Source: Nocardioides xinjiangensis (GTDB taxonomy: Bacteria; Actinomycetota; Actinomycetes; Propionibacteriales; Nocardioidaceae). From it: a DNA stretch of 64,000 nucleotides. Positions 27,576 to 35,803 of the stretch are shown piece after piece. The notes under the pieces are model-generated. The model was given only the letters and a program-made list of their open reading frames with translations, ran no database searches and was not told the DNA's origin. A program made the position numbers and the translations under genes. Numbering within the stretch: position 1 is the stretch's first letter; the number at the start of each line of letters is the position of its first letter. Location: NCBI RefSeq assembly GCF_017916455.1, contig NZ_JAFMSY010000001.1, positions 682,001 through 746,000 of the forward strand. Reading direction: 5' to 3'.

Positions 27576-28196
27576 GTGCAGACGTTCCTCCCCTACCCCG
27601 ACTTCGAGGCGTCGGCGCGCGCGCTGGACCAGAAGCGGCTCGGCAAGCAGCGCGTCGAGACCATCCAGGTCGTGCGCGCGCTGACCGTGGCCGACTACGG
27701 CTGGCGCAACCACCCGGCGGCGCTGATGTGGCGCGGCTACGAGGAGGCGCTCGGGCGTTACGGCTTCGCGTGCTGCGAGGTGTGGCTCGAGCTCGGGTTC
27801 GGCGACACGTGCGCGGCGACCATCGGCGCGGACCTGCGGGCCGCCGGTGTCACCGAGGTCCGGACGCAGGCCGAGCTCGCCGACGCGGGCGCGCTGCCAC
27901 CGTGGCTCGGAGACCCGGGCCTGCACCGCAGCCACCAGTCCGCGCTCGTGCGCAAGGACCCGGAGTTCTACCGGCCCCGCTTCCCCGACGTGCCCGACGA
28001 CCTGCCCTACCTGTGGCCGGTCCGCTCCCCCGCCGTCGTCGAGGCGGAGCGCAAGCGTGCGGAGAACGCCGTGCGCCGCGCCGAGCGCGCGGCCGAGCGG
28101 ATGCTCCAGGAGGCCGAGCGGGCACGCAAGCGGCGCAGCCGGGCGGCGAAGAAGGCCTGGGAGACGCGGCGTCGCAACGCGCGCGAAGGCGGCTAG
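27576..28196 (+). CDS. MSMEG_6728 family protein (pyrimidine-dimer glycosylase-like)
   Basis: This 206-residue protein starts QTFLPYPDFEASARALDQKR, then LGKQRVETIQVVRAL, the signature of the MSMEG_6728 family, distantly related to the T4 endonuclease V fold. The central NHPAALMWRGYEEAL and LHRSHQSALVRKD fit the family. The C-terminal 45 residues are strongly basic (RKRRSRAAKKAWETRRR) and could bind nucleic acid. The GTG at 27576 follows GAGGGA. The catalytic role is not shown. Confidence 0.82.
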   Translation: MQTFLPYPDFEASARALDQKRLGKQRVETIQVVRALTVADYGWRNHPAALMWRGYEEALGRYGFACCEVWLELGFGDTCAATIGADLRAAGVTEVRTQAELADAGALPPWLGDPGLHRSHQSALVRKDPEFYRPRFPDVPDDLPYLWPVRSPAVVEAERKRAENAVRRAERAAERMLQEAERARKRRSRAAKKAWETRRRNAREGG

Positions 28197-28203
28197 GACT
28201 CGG

Positions 28204-28578
28204 TCAGCCGGCGTTCAGCACGGCCCAGGCGATCAGCTTGTCGAGGCGACGGATGTCGACCTTCTTGTCCAGCTTGATCTTGATGTGGCCCGCCCGGGTC
28301 CACATCTCGAGCTCTGCGTTGAAGTCGAGCAGCTTCCCTGCGTTCTCCGACGACCACATGTCGATCCGGCTGTACGGCAGCGAGTAGACCTCGACCTTCT
28401 TGCCGGTCAGGCCCTGCGCGTCCCTCACGATGAGCCGCTTCGTGGTGAAGATCGCCGAGTCGCGGAAGGTCTTGTACGCCGCGACGGCCTGCTCGCCGTC
28501 GACGAGCAGGTCGTTGACGTCGGCCGGCACCGGGATCTCCTGGACGAGCGTCCACGACGTGATGGCTGCTGTTTCCAT
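28204..28578 (-). CDS. PH-domain protein (YvbH-like)
   Basis: This 124-residue single-domain bacterial PH protein reads IFTTKRLIVRDAQGLTGKKV and EVYSLPYSRID in the first half and HIKIKLDKKVDIRRLDKLIA in the second. It has no signal or transmembrane helix. It converges on the MSMEG_6728-type gene. Function unknown. Confidence 0.85.
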   Translation of the reverse strand: METAAITSWTLVQEIPVPADVNDLLVDGEQAVAAYKTFRDSAIFTTKRLIVRDAQGLTGKKVEVYSLPYSRIDMWSSENAGKLLDFNAELEMWTRAGHIKIKLDKKVDIRRLDKLIAWAVLNAG

Positions 28579-28641
28579 GGCGGCAGCGTCTCAGGACGAA
28601 CGCCTTCGCGAGGCCGATTCGCCCGTCCGAAAGTTTGAACT

Positions 28642-28745
28642 GTGTCCGCGCTGTCCGCGCACGTCGCCGAGCCGCGGCGCGCGACCTCGTGCTCGAGGAC
28701 CAGCGCGCGCGCAACCCGACTCGCTGGAACGTGTTCGACGTCTAG
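28642..28745 (+). pseudogene. Possible frameshifted short coding remnant
   Basis: From GTG 28642 one frame reads VSALSAHVAEPRRA. The neighbouring frame then continues RDLVLEDQRARNPTRWNVFD to a TAG at 28743-28745. Joined by a single frameshift they would give a 35-residue peptide with protein-like composition. There is no homologue I can name. This may be chance in GC-rich DNA. The rest of the 176-bp gap is empty. Confidence 0.2.
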
Positions 28746-28754
28746 GGTCGGGGC

Positions 28755-29627
28755 GTGCGCATCGTCTCGCTGATCCCGTCGGCCACCGAGATCCTCTTCG
28801 CCGTGGGCGCGGGCGACGACGTGGTCGGGGTGACCTTCGAATGCGACCACCCGCCGGCGGCACGGGAGCGACGCGTGGTGTCGACGTCGGCGATGCCGGA
28901 GGGGCTGGCACCGCGCGAGATCGACGACTTCGTGGCCGCTGCGCTCGCCGCGGGCGAGGACCTCTACCGCCTCGACGCCGACGCGCTGGCCGAGCTCGAC
29001 GCCGACCTCGTCGTCACCCAGGACCTGTGCGCCGTCTGCGCGGTCGACGTCGGCACGGTCGGCGAGGCCCTGGACTTCCTCGGCTGCCGCGCCGAGGTGG
29101 CGACCGTCGACCCGCACACGCTGGACGACGTGCTCGCCTCCGTCCGCGAGATCGGCCGGCTCACCGGCCACGACGACGCGGCCGAGGGCCTCGTCGCCTC
29201 GCTCGAGCAGCGCCTGGCCACCGTCGCCGAGCGGGTCGCGGGGCGCGCCCGCCCGCGCGTGCTGGTGCTGGAGTGGACGGACCCGCCGTTCGCTCCCGGC
29301 CACTGGATCCCGGAGATGGTCGCCCGGGCCGGCGGCGAGCCCACCCTGGGCGTCGCCGGGGCGAGGTCGATCCGCACCACGTGGGAGGACGCCGTCGCGT
29401 CGGGGCCGGACGTCGTCGTCTGCGCTCCGTGCGGCTACGACATCGAGGGCAGTGCCGAGCTGGCCGCGGGTGTGCGCGGCCACTTCCCCGGTGTGCCGGT
29501 GTGGGCCGTCGACGCCGACGGGCTGTTCGCGCGGCCCGGGCCGCGGCTGGTCGACGGGGTCGAGGCGCTGGCCGGGATCCTGCACCCCGAGGCAGCGCCG
29601 ACGTCCGAGCACTGCCGGCGCGTCTGA
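28755..29627 (+). CDS. Cobalamin-binding (BtuF-like) protein without a signal peptide
   Basis: This 290-residue protein has the helical-backbone substrate-binding fold: RIVSLIPSATEILFAVGAGD at the N-terminus, DLVVTQDLCAVCAVD, then DPHTLDDVLASVREIG and WIPEMVARAGGEPTLG. Close relatives are annotated as cobalamin-binding proteins. No signal peptide or lipobox precedes RIVSLIP and the GTG start leaves no room for one, so it is probably cytosolic. No ABC transporter partner or cobalamin riboswitch is nearby. Confidence 0.83.
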   Translation: MRIVSLIPSATEILFAVGAGDDVVGVTFECDHPPAARERRVVSTSAMPEGLAPREIDDFVAAALAAGEDLYRLDADALAELDADLVVTQDLCAVCAVDVGTVGEALDFLGCRAEVATVDPHTLDDVLASVREIGRLTGHDDAAEGLVASLEQRLATVAERVAGRARPRVLVLEWTDPPFAPGHWIPEMVARAGGEPTLGVAGARSIRTTWEDAVASGPDVVVCAPCGYDIEGSAELAAGVRGHFPGVPVWAVDADGLFARPGPRLVDGVEALAGILHPEAAPTSEHCRRV

Positions 29628-29634
29628 GCGGCAG

Positions 29635-30129
29635 CTACGCCGTCTCGGGGCGCACCAGGACCACGAACTCCCGGCCGTCCCGGGCGGCCGCGAACGAGCC
29701 GGTGCGGGCGAACCCGAGCCGCTCGACGGTGCGCAGGGCGCGGACGTTGAAGCTCGCCACGGTGACGCGGAACGCGGGCGGGGCGAACCGGGCGCGACCG
29801 AAGGCCAGCCCTGCCGCGATCACCGGCCGGCCGAGCCCCTGGCCGGTGAGCTCGGGGCGCAGGCCGCCGCCGGTGTCCAGGGCGGAGTCGTCGTAGTCGC
29901 CGCCCGGCACCTGCCCGTCCCGGCCGAACGAGCGGAAGCCGATCAGCCGCCCGGCGGCCATGACCGCGAAGAACCCGGCGCCGGGGTGCAGCAGCTGCTC
30001 GGGGTCGGCCCCGGCGATGTCGTAGACGTCGTAGGGCGGCTCGTAGCGCCAGGTGACCATGTCCTCGGCGTGCTCGCGGGTCAGCGGCGCGACGGTGATC
30101 GAGGCCGGGTCGATCTGAGGGGGCACCAC
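29635..30129 (-). CDS. GNAT-family N-acetyltransferase
   Basis: This acetyltransferase of about 164 residues has the acetyl-CoA pyrophosphate-binding motif RPELTGQGLGRPVIAAGLAF and the C-terminal VASFNVRALRTVERLGFART. The start is uncertain: tandem GTG codons at 30129 and 30126 fit the domain edge, while a TTG further upstream would invade the tmRNA terminator. The substrate is unknown. It lies downstream of ssrA on the same strand. Confidence 0.8.
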   Translation of the reverse strand: MVPPQIDPASITVAPLTREHAEDMVTWRYEPPYDVYDIAGADPEQLLHPGAGFFAVMAAGRLIGFRSFGRDGQVPGGDYDDSALDTGGGLRPELTGQGLGRPVIAAGLAFGRARFAPPAFRVTVASFNVRALRTVERLGFARTGSFAAARDGREFVVLVRPETA

Positions 30130-30218
30130 CGCAGGGTGCCACGACCCGTGCGGTGGCCGCTCGGGAGCGCACGCGCTGGCTCGACCGGGCACCTCGGCAT
30201 GCGGCAGCCGCAACGACG

Positions 30219-30263
30219 ACGAGGCGAGGCGGCCCGCAGCATCTGCCGGCCACCTCGCCTCGT
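30219..30263 (-). terminator. tmRNA terminator
   Basis: CCACCTCGCCTCGT (30250-30263) and ACGAGGCGAGGCGG (30219-30232) form a 14-bp stem with one G-U wobble and a 17-base loop. It begins seven bases after the tmRNA 3' end. Confidence 0.75.
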
Positions 30264-30269
30264 GACGAG

Positions 30270-30636
30270 TGGAGCTGCGGGGAATCGAACCCCGGTCCTC
30301 GAGCGCCGAACCAGGTCTTCTCCGGGTGCAGTCTGCGATGTCGCTTTTCTCGGCCCCGGCGCTCGCACAGACACGTCGCCGACAGGCTCAGTCAGGAAAG
30401 AGTCCCGGCCACCCCTCCTGACAGGAGGTGACCAGCAAGTCTCCTAGATGAGGCCTGGGTCCGGGACGGAGACGGATGCCCGGTCAGACCCTTCGATCAC
30501 TGCTCAGGCAGCGAGAGCGAAGTCGTTGCGCTCAGAATTGGCAACTATGGTTTCCAGCGATCGTTTACGAGATGGCGCTGGCTTCTCGACCCGCTTCCCC
30601 TGGAACTAACGTCCCAAGTCGAAACCGATCAGCCCC
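30270..30636 (-). ncRNA. ssrA: Transfer-messenger RNA (tmRNA)
   Basis: This 367-nt RNA rescues stalled ribosomes and tags the peptides. The 5' end GGGGCTGATCGGTTTCGACT and the 3' end GGTTCGATTCCCCGCAGCTCC form the tRNA-Ala-like domain, with a 7-bp acceptor stem (one G-U). The 3' CCA is not encoded (A is followed by CTC). The peptide tag reads ANSERNDFALAA, ending in the ALAA degradation signal. SmpB, its partner, is encoded 9 kb upstream on the same strand, next to RF2. Confidence 0.96.
30504..30542 (-). other. tmRNA tag reading frame
   Basis: Twelve codons and TGA give ANSERNDFALAA. The resume codon GCC follows the ATAGTT stretch that positions the ribosome. The C-terminal ALAA is the conserved signal for ClpXP-type proteases. 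Confidence 0.9.
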
Positions 30637-30650
30637 TCTTGTGTTGTCAA

Positions 30651-30666
30651 GCAGGCCGGAGCCTGC
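30651..30666 (-). terminator. Short hairpin between the CNNM gene and ssrA
   Basis: GCAGGC and GCCTGC form a 6-bp stem around TCCG in the 69-bp gap, 15 bp before the tmRNA 5' end. It may end the upstream mRNA or lie in the tmRNA precursor leader. Confidence 0.35.
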
Positions 30667-30705
30667 GACTCCAGTCTACCGGCCTCAACCGACGGCGGGC
30701 GAGCG

Positions 30706-32541
30706 CTATTCCGCCGTGCGCAGCGGATCCGCCTGCCAGGCGCCGTCGTCAAGGCGCCACAGCTGGTCGCCAGCACCGGCCGCCAGGCCCTCGGACGGGG
30801 CCGACTGGTCGAAGTCCATCCCGGCGGCGGTGACGGCCTCGCCGTGCCTGCGCCACGCCCGGGCGTGCTCCCGCTCGATCGCCGCCCGCTGCTCGGCCGT
30901 CGCGTCGGACGGCAGGACCATGCCCTCGCCCGGCGGCTCCGGTGCGGTCGGCTCGACGGAGCCGTCGGGGGCGATGACGAACAGGCGCTCGTTGGTCATC
31001 CGGTGCCCCGCGCGGACCAGGAGCGAGCCGTCGTCGCGCCAGCGGAACCGCACCGACCAGCCATCCCCCTTGACGTGACCGTCGCGACGGCCGGCGACGG
31101 CGTCGTCGGGCAGGAAGAGGCCCCAGCGGGCGAAGTAGCGGGCGAAGGCGTCCTGCTGGGCGCTCGTGCGGCCCTCGCCGGGGTCCGCGCTCCCACCGTC
31201 GGACGCCCCGTCCGCGGATCCGTCCCCCGGGCCGTCGCCCGACCCGCCCTGGCCAGCCGGCCCGTCAGCCGGACCGGTGACGAGCGGCGGGTGCAGCCGC
31301 ACGCGCGTGATCCGGTGGCCGTCGACCTCGACCACCTCGAGCGGCCGGTCGCCGAGGAGCACCACGTCGCCCACCTCGCCCATCCGCGCGAGGCGGTGCA
31401 GGACGTAGCCGGCGACGGTCTCGAAGGGTCCGTCCGCGAGCTCCACACCGGTGCGCTCGGCGAACTCCTCGATGGTGAGACCGGCGTCCAGCGTCGTCGG
31501 GTCGGCGGCAGCGGCGACCTCGGCGTCGGTGTCGTACTCGTCGTGGATCTCCCCGACCAGCTCCTCCATGAGGTCCTCGAGCGTGACGATGCCGTCGGTG
31601 CCGCCGTACTCGTCGACGACGAGCGCGATGTGCGCACCCAGGCTGCGGAGGTGGTCGATCGAGGGCAGCACGCGGTTGGTGCGCGGCAGCACCGGCAGGT
31701 CGCGGGCGAGCTCGGCGACGGTGGTGGAGCGGTCGTCGGCGCGGCCGAGCACGTCGCGCAGGTGCAGGTAGCCGAGCACCTCGTCGAACGACTCGCCGGT
31801 GACCGGGTAGCGGGTGTAGGGCTGCTCGACGATCACCGAGACCGCCTCGGCGAGGGTGAGGTCGCCGGCGAGGAACACCACGTCGCCCCGCGGCTTCATC
31901 ACCTCGCTCAGCGACCGGTCGCCGGCCTCGAAGACCTCGTCGACGAGCCTGCGCTCGCCCTCGGGGATGTCCTCGTGGCCCGAGATCATCATCCGCAGCT
32001 CCTCCTCGTCGACCTCGTCGCCGGCCGCGTCGGGGTTGCCGCCGAGCACGCGCACCAGCAGGTTGGTGGACAGCGACAGGAGCCAGATCACCGGCGTCAT
32101 CACCGTGGCGAACCTGCCCAGCGGCGGCGCGAACAGCTTGGAGACGCCGACCGAGCGCTGGAGCGCGAGCCGCTTGGGCACGAGCTCGCCGAGCACGAGC
32201 GAGAGGTAGGACACGACCAGGGTCGTCACGACCAGCGACACGGTGTCGGGGGCCGGCACGCCGAGCCCCTCGAACGCCGGCGCGAAGGAGGGCGCGAGCG
32301 TGGAGGCGCCGAACGCGGCGGAGAAGAAGCCGGCCACCGTGACGCCGATCTGCACCGCGGAGAGGAACCGGTTGGGGTCGCGGGCCAGGGACGCGACGGC
32401 GTGCCCGCGCCCGCCCTCGGTGTCCAGCCGCTCCACCTGGCCGGCGCGCAGCGACACCAGCGCGATCTCGGTCGCCGCGAACACACCGCCCACCAGGATG
32501 AACGCGAGGACGAGGAGGACGTCGATCCACGTGCCGGCCAC
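30706..32541 (-). CDS. CNNM/CorC-type membrane protein with long C-terminal extension
   Basis: This 611-residue protein exceeds the usual 430 or so of the HlyC/CorC (CNNM/DUF21) family. Residues 1-150 are the membrane DUF21 domain (FAATEIALVSLRAGQVERLD). About 205-330 is a CBS pair (MKPRGDVVFLAGDLT, then IALVVDEYGGTDGIVTLEDL). About 345-425 is a CorC_HlyC domain. A Gly/Asp/Ser-rich linker (about 432-455) then leads to 155 extra residues (FARYFARWGLFLPDDAVAGR, WSVRFRWRDDGSLLVRAGHR, then a helix) that I do not recognise. The family is linked to Mg or other cation transport. The gene ends the amino-sugar operon and precedes ssrA. Confidence 0.87.
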   Translation of the reverse strand: MAGTWIDVLLVLAFILVGGVFAATEIALVSLRAGQVERLDTEGGRGHAVASLARDPNRFLSAVQIGVTVAGFFSAAFGASTLAPSFAPAFEGLGVPAPDTVSLVVTTLVVSYLSLVLGELVPKRLALQRSVGVSKLFAPPLGRFATVMTPVIWLLSLSTNLLVRVLGGNPDAAGDEVDEEELRMMISGHEDIPEGERRLVDEVFEAGDRSLSEVMKPRGDVVFLAGDLTLAEAVSVIVEQPYTRYPVTGESFDEVLGYLHLRDVLGRADDRSTTVAELARDLPVLPRTNRVLPSIDHLRSLGAHIALVVDEYGGTDGIVTLEDLMEELVGEIHDEYDTDAEVAAAADPTTLDAGLTIEEFAERTGVELADGPFETVAGYVLHRLARMGEVGDVVLLGDRPLEVVEVDGHRITRVRLHPPLVTGPADGPAGQGGSGDGPGDGSADGASDGGSADPGEGRTSAQQDAFARYFARWGLFLPDDAVAGRRDGHVKGDGWSVRFRWRDDGSLLVRAGHRMTNERLFVIAPDGSVEPTAPEPPGEGMVLPSDATAEQRAAIEREHARAWRRHGEAVTAAGMDFDQSAPSEGLAAGAGDQLWRLDDGAWQADPLRTAE

Positions 32542-32550
32542 GACGTCAAC

Positions 32551-33477
32551 CTATCGGGCGGCCACCAAGGCGGCGCCGACCGCGGCGACCGGGTAGTGCT
32601 GGGGGACCATGCTCACTCGGTCGGCCAGCCCCAGCGAGGCGAGGAACGGCGACCCCTCCCCCAAAGCGCGCAGCTGCCGCACCACCTCCACCCGCAGCGG
32701 CTCGCCGACCTCGCTGACACCGCCGCCCAGGACGATGCACTGGGGATCGATGGCGAGGCCGAGGGCGCGGACCGCGCTCGCCACGCCCCAGCAGAAGTGG
32801 TCGCGCACCTCGACGGCGTGGACGTCGCCGCCTGCCGCGGCGGCGAACAGGGCGGCGGCGGGTGGCCCGTCCGGCGTCGGCCAGGCCCGCGCCAGGGCGC
32901 GTCCGGACGCGACGGTCTCCAGGCATCCGGTCTGGCCGCAGCCACAGGCCGCACCGGCCGGGTCGACCGGCAGGTGGCCGATCTCGCCGGCGGCACCGTG
33001 CTCACCGCGCCGGAGCCGGCCGTCGACGACCAGGCCGGCCGCCAGACCGGTGCCGACGCTCAGGTAGACCACGTCGTCCGCGGCGACCAGCGCGCAGGCG
33101 GCCAGCGCCGCGGCGTTGACGTCGTTCTCCAGCACGACCGGGACGCCGAGCCGCTGCTGCAGCAGGTCGCGCAGCGGCAGGTCGTCGCCGTCGACGCCCA
33201 GGTTGACCGCGTGCCGCAGCATCCCGCGGCCCACGTCGACCAGCCCCGGCACGCCGACGCCGACCGGGCAGCGCAGCGGCTCGCCCAGCTCGCGGCCGAG
33301 CTCGGCGAAGACCTGCTCGGCGGTGGCGAGCACGCCTTCGGCGCCGGAGCCGGTCGACGAGCGCACCTGGGCCAGCACCGCGCCGTCCGCGCCGACCACG
33401 ACGCCGTCGGTCTTGGTGCCGCCGATGTCGAGCCCGATCGTCCGCGCGTCCGCCCGTGCGGCACTCACCGCGTCCAT
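32551..33477 (-). CDS. ROK-family sugar kinase
   Basis: This 308-residue ROK kinase has the ATP phosphate loop IGLDIGGTKTDGVVV, the catalytic VVLENDVNAAALA and the zinc motif GCGQTGCLE. It has no DNA-binding domain, so it is an enzyme. Because it follows a GH3 hexosaminidase and a sugar ABC transporter, N-acetylglucosamine is the most likely substrate, with glucose an alternative. Its start overlaps the hexosaminidase stop by 13 bp. Confidence 0.88.
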   Translation of the reverse strand: MDAVSAARADARTIGLDIGGTKTDGVVVGADGAVLAQVRSSTGSGAEGVLATAEQVFAELGRELGEPLRCPVGVGVPGLVDVGRGMLRHAVNLGVDGDDLPLRDLLQQRLGVPVVLENDVNAAALAACALVAADDVVYLSVGTGLAAGLVVDGRLRRGEHGAAGEIGHLPVDPAGAACGCGQTGCLETVASGRALARAWPTPDGPPAAALFAAAAGGDVHAVEVRDHFCWGVASAVRALGLAIDPQCIVLGGGVSEVGEPLRVEVVRQLRALGEGSPFLASLGLADRVSMVPQHYPVAAVGAALVAAR

Positions 33478-34967
33478 CCCGCCTCTCGCAACCGCTCGAC
33501 CACCGCGGCGACGCCCGGAGCGGACGAGCCACGGGTGCAGATCCTCGCAAGCCCGACGTCGTACGTCGCCGGCCAGCCCCACTCCACGACCACCGCGGGC
33601 CTGCCCGAGCGGGCCAGCGAGCGCAGGAAGGCCAGCACCTCGGGCCGCCGGTGCGCGTCGCGGACCTGCACGACGAGCGGCGCGTGCGCAGGTACGCCGT
33701 CGGGCAGGCCGTCGTCGAGCGCCTGCGGGTCCAGCCGGTGGTCCGGCGCGATCCCCCACGCCACGTCGCCCACAGCGATGTTCGCGACGGTCTCGACGCT
33801 CAGCACCGAGGCGCCGGCGAGGTCGGGCAGGTCGCCGTCGACCTGCAGGGCCGACCGCGCGGCGACGGCCTGGCGCGGGGCGTCCGGCGGCTCCGGGGTC
33901 GACCCGGGCGCCCGCACGCCGACGGCGGCGACGCGGGCGGCTGCGTCCTCGAGGCGATCGCGCCCGAGTCGTCCCTGCCCCACGGCTGCGACGACCGCGT
34001 CGCGGACCTCGATGACGAGCGAGGCCGGCTTGTCCGGACCGATGCAGAGCAGGTCGCAGCCGGCGGCGAGGGCCTGCACGGACGCCTCCGCGATGCCCAG
34101 CTCGGCCGAGGCCCCCGCCATGTCGAGCGCGTCGCTGACGATGACGCCGTCGAAGTCGAGGACCTCGCGCAGCATGCTCAGCACCACCGGGCTGAGGGTG
34201 GCGGGCCGCTCGCGGTCGAGCGCCGCGACGACGATGTGCGAGGTCATCACCGCAGCGACGCCGGCCTCGACCACGGCGTCGAAGGGCACCAGCTCGCGCC
34301 GCGCGAGGGTGTCGGCGTCGACGTCGATGCGCGGCAGCGCGAGGTGGCTGTCGGTCGCGGTGTCGCCGTGGCCGGGGAAGTGCTTGGCGCAGGCCGCGAC
34401 CCCCGTCGACTGCAGGCCGCGGGTCCAGGCCGCCGCGTGGGCGGCGACCTGCTCGGGGTCTGCGCCGAAGCTCCGCGTGCCGATGACGGGGTTGTCGGGG
34501 TCGCTGTTGACGTCGGCGTCCGGCGCGAGGTCGAGGTTCACGCCGACTGCGGCGAGCTCGTGGCCCACCCAGCGCCCAACGGCCTCGGTGAGGCCGAGGT
34601 CGCCGGCGCCGCCGAGCGCCGCCGCGCCCAGGACCGGGCTCGGCTCGCGCGTGTGGAGACGGCTGACGTCGCCGCCCTCCTCGTCGACGGCGATCACCGC
34701 CACCGGGTTGGCCGCGCGGATCGCGGCGCTCAGCGCCGCCAACGCGGCGGGGCCGTCGGCGGTGTTGCTGCCGAAGTAGCAGATGCCACCGAGACCCTGC
34801 TCCAGCAGCTCGCGGTAGTCGGCGGGGAGCGTCGTGCCCTCGAAGCCCGGCAGCAGCACCCGGAGCGCGAGCGAGCGCACCTCGTCCGCCGGGTCCCCGG
34901 CCGAGTCGGGCTCCTCGCGTCGTCCGTATGCGCGCACGGCACCGGCGGGCGGCTGGGCCGAGGTCAT
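33465..34967 (-). CDS. nagZ: GH3 beta-N-acetylhexosaminidase (NagZ-like)
   Basis: This 500-residue GH3 enzyme carries the NagZ signature KHFPGHGDTATDSHLALP, with the His of the conserved loop that works with the nucleophile Asp in VIVSDALDMAGAS. PVIGTRSFGADPE is also diagnostic. No signal peptide is seen, so it acts in the cytosol on imported chitobiose-like or muropeptide-derived sugars. The C-terminal 130 residues are an additional GH3-C-like domain. Its start overlaps the permease stop (ATGA). Confidence 0.87.
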   Translation of the reverse strand: MTSAQPPAGAVRAYGRREEPDSAGDPADEVRSLALRVLLPGFEGTTLPADYRELLEQGLGGICYFGSNTADGPAALAALSAAIRAANPVAVIAVDEEGGDVSRLHTREPSPVLGAAALGGAGDLGLTEAVGRWVGHELAAVGVNLDLAPDADVNSDPDNPVIGTRSFGADPEQVAAHAAAWTRGLQSTGVAACAKHFPGHGDTATDSHLALPRIDVDADTLARRELVPFDAVVEAGVAAVMTSHIVVAALDRERPATLSPVVLSMLREVLDFDGVIVSDALDMAGASAELGIAEASVQALAAGCDLLCIGPDKPASLVIEVRDAVVAAVGQGRLGRDRLEDAAARVAAVGVRAPGSTPEPPDAPRQAVAARSALQVDGDLPDLAGASVLSVETVANIAVGDVAWGIAPDHRLDPQALDDGLPDGVPAHAPLVVQVRDAHRRPEVLAFLRSLARSGRPAVVVEWGWPATYDVGLARICTRGSSAPGVAAVVERLREAGWTR

Positions 34968-35803
34968 CCCTTCACCGCCCCGGCGGTGAGGCCGCTGGCC
35001 ATGCGGCCCTGGACGACGAGGAAGAAGATGATGACGGGCACCGCAATCAGGGTGGAGCCGGCCATGATGCCGCCCCAGTCGGTGCCGCGGTTGACGTCGG
35101 TGAAGGTGGAGAGCCAGAGCGGCAGTGTGCGCTGGTCCTCGCGGGTCATCACCACCAGCGCCAGGGTGAACTCGTTCCAGGCCTGGATGAACCCGAAGAC
35201 GCCCGTCGCGACCAGCCCCGGCGCGAGCAGCGGGAAGGTGACGCGGAAGAACGCCTGGACGCGGGTGCAGCCGTCCATCATCGCGGCCTCCTCCAGCTCG
35301 TAGGGGACGCCCTCGACGAAGCCGCGCAGCGTCCAGATCGTGAAGGGCAGCACGCCGGCGACGTAGACGATGGTGAGGCCGGCGACGGTGTTGAGCAGCT
35401 CCATCGTCTCCAGCATCTTGTACTGGGAGATGAACAGGCCCTCGGCCGGGATCATCTGGATGACGAGCAGGGTGACGATGAAGGACATCCGGCCGCGGAA
35501 GCGGAACCTCGAGACCGCGACCGCCGCCACGAACGCGAAGCCGAGCGCCACGACGAGCGTCAGGCCGGTCACCATCAGGCTCGTCCTCAGGGCGGCGACG
35601 AACTGGCCTCCGTCGAAGACCGTGCGGAAGTTGTCGAGGTCGCCGCCGAACGGCACCCAGGTGGGCACCCGGTTGCGGATCTCGTTGCGGTCGAGGAAGG
35701 AGCTGTTGACCATCCAGTAGACCGGGAAGACAGCGAGGACGAAGGCGACCAGGCCGACGCCGTTGGCGAGCCACCTCGTCGGGCGGGGGGTCGGACGGGC
35801 CAT
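34964..35803 (-). CDS. Sugar ABC transporter permease (MalG-like)
   Basis: This 279-residue permease has six predicted helices and the EAA-type cytoplasmic loop ELEEAAMMDGCTRVQAFFRV, then TFPLLAPG, which contacts the ATPase. The N-terminus FVLAVFPVYWMVNSSF is typical of the MalG class. It shares a TGATG overlap with the upstream permease. No ATPase gene is present, so a shared MsiK-type ATPase is probable. Confidence 0.92.
   Translation of the reverse strand: MARPTPRPTRWLANGVGLVAFVLAVFPVYWMVNSSFLDRNEIRNRVPTWVPFGGDLDNFRTVFDGGQFVAALRTSLMVTGLTLVVALGFAFVAAVAVSRFRFRGRMSFIVTLLVIQMIPAEGLFISQYKMLETMELLNTVAGLTIVYVAGVLPFTIWTLRGFVEGVPYELEEAAMMDGCTRVQAFFRVTFPLLAPGLVATGVFGFIQAWNEFTLALVVMTREDQRTLPLWLSTFTDVNRGTDWGGIMAGSTLIAVPVIIFFLVVQGRMASGLTAGAVKG

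Noticed and set aside
28579..28754. Cobalamin riboswitch upstream of the BtuF-like gene
   Set aside because: I see no B12-box-like sequence or long structured leader; the gap is only 176 bp.
30844..34779. A very long open frame on the plus strand opposite the CNNM, ROK kinase and GH3 genes
   Set aside because: It has no recognisable domain. It is made of Arg, Ala, Gly, Val and Asp residues, as expected from the complement of GC-rich coding DNA. The minus-strand genes have clear families, starts and overlaps.
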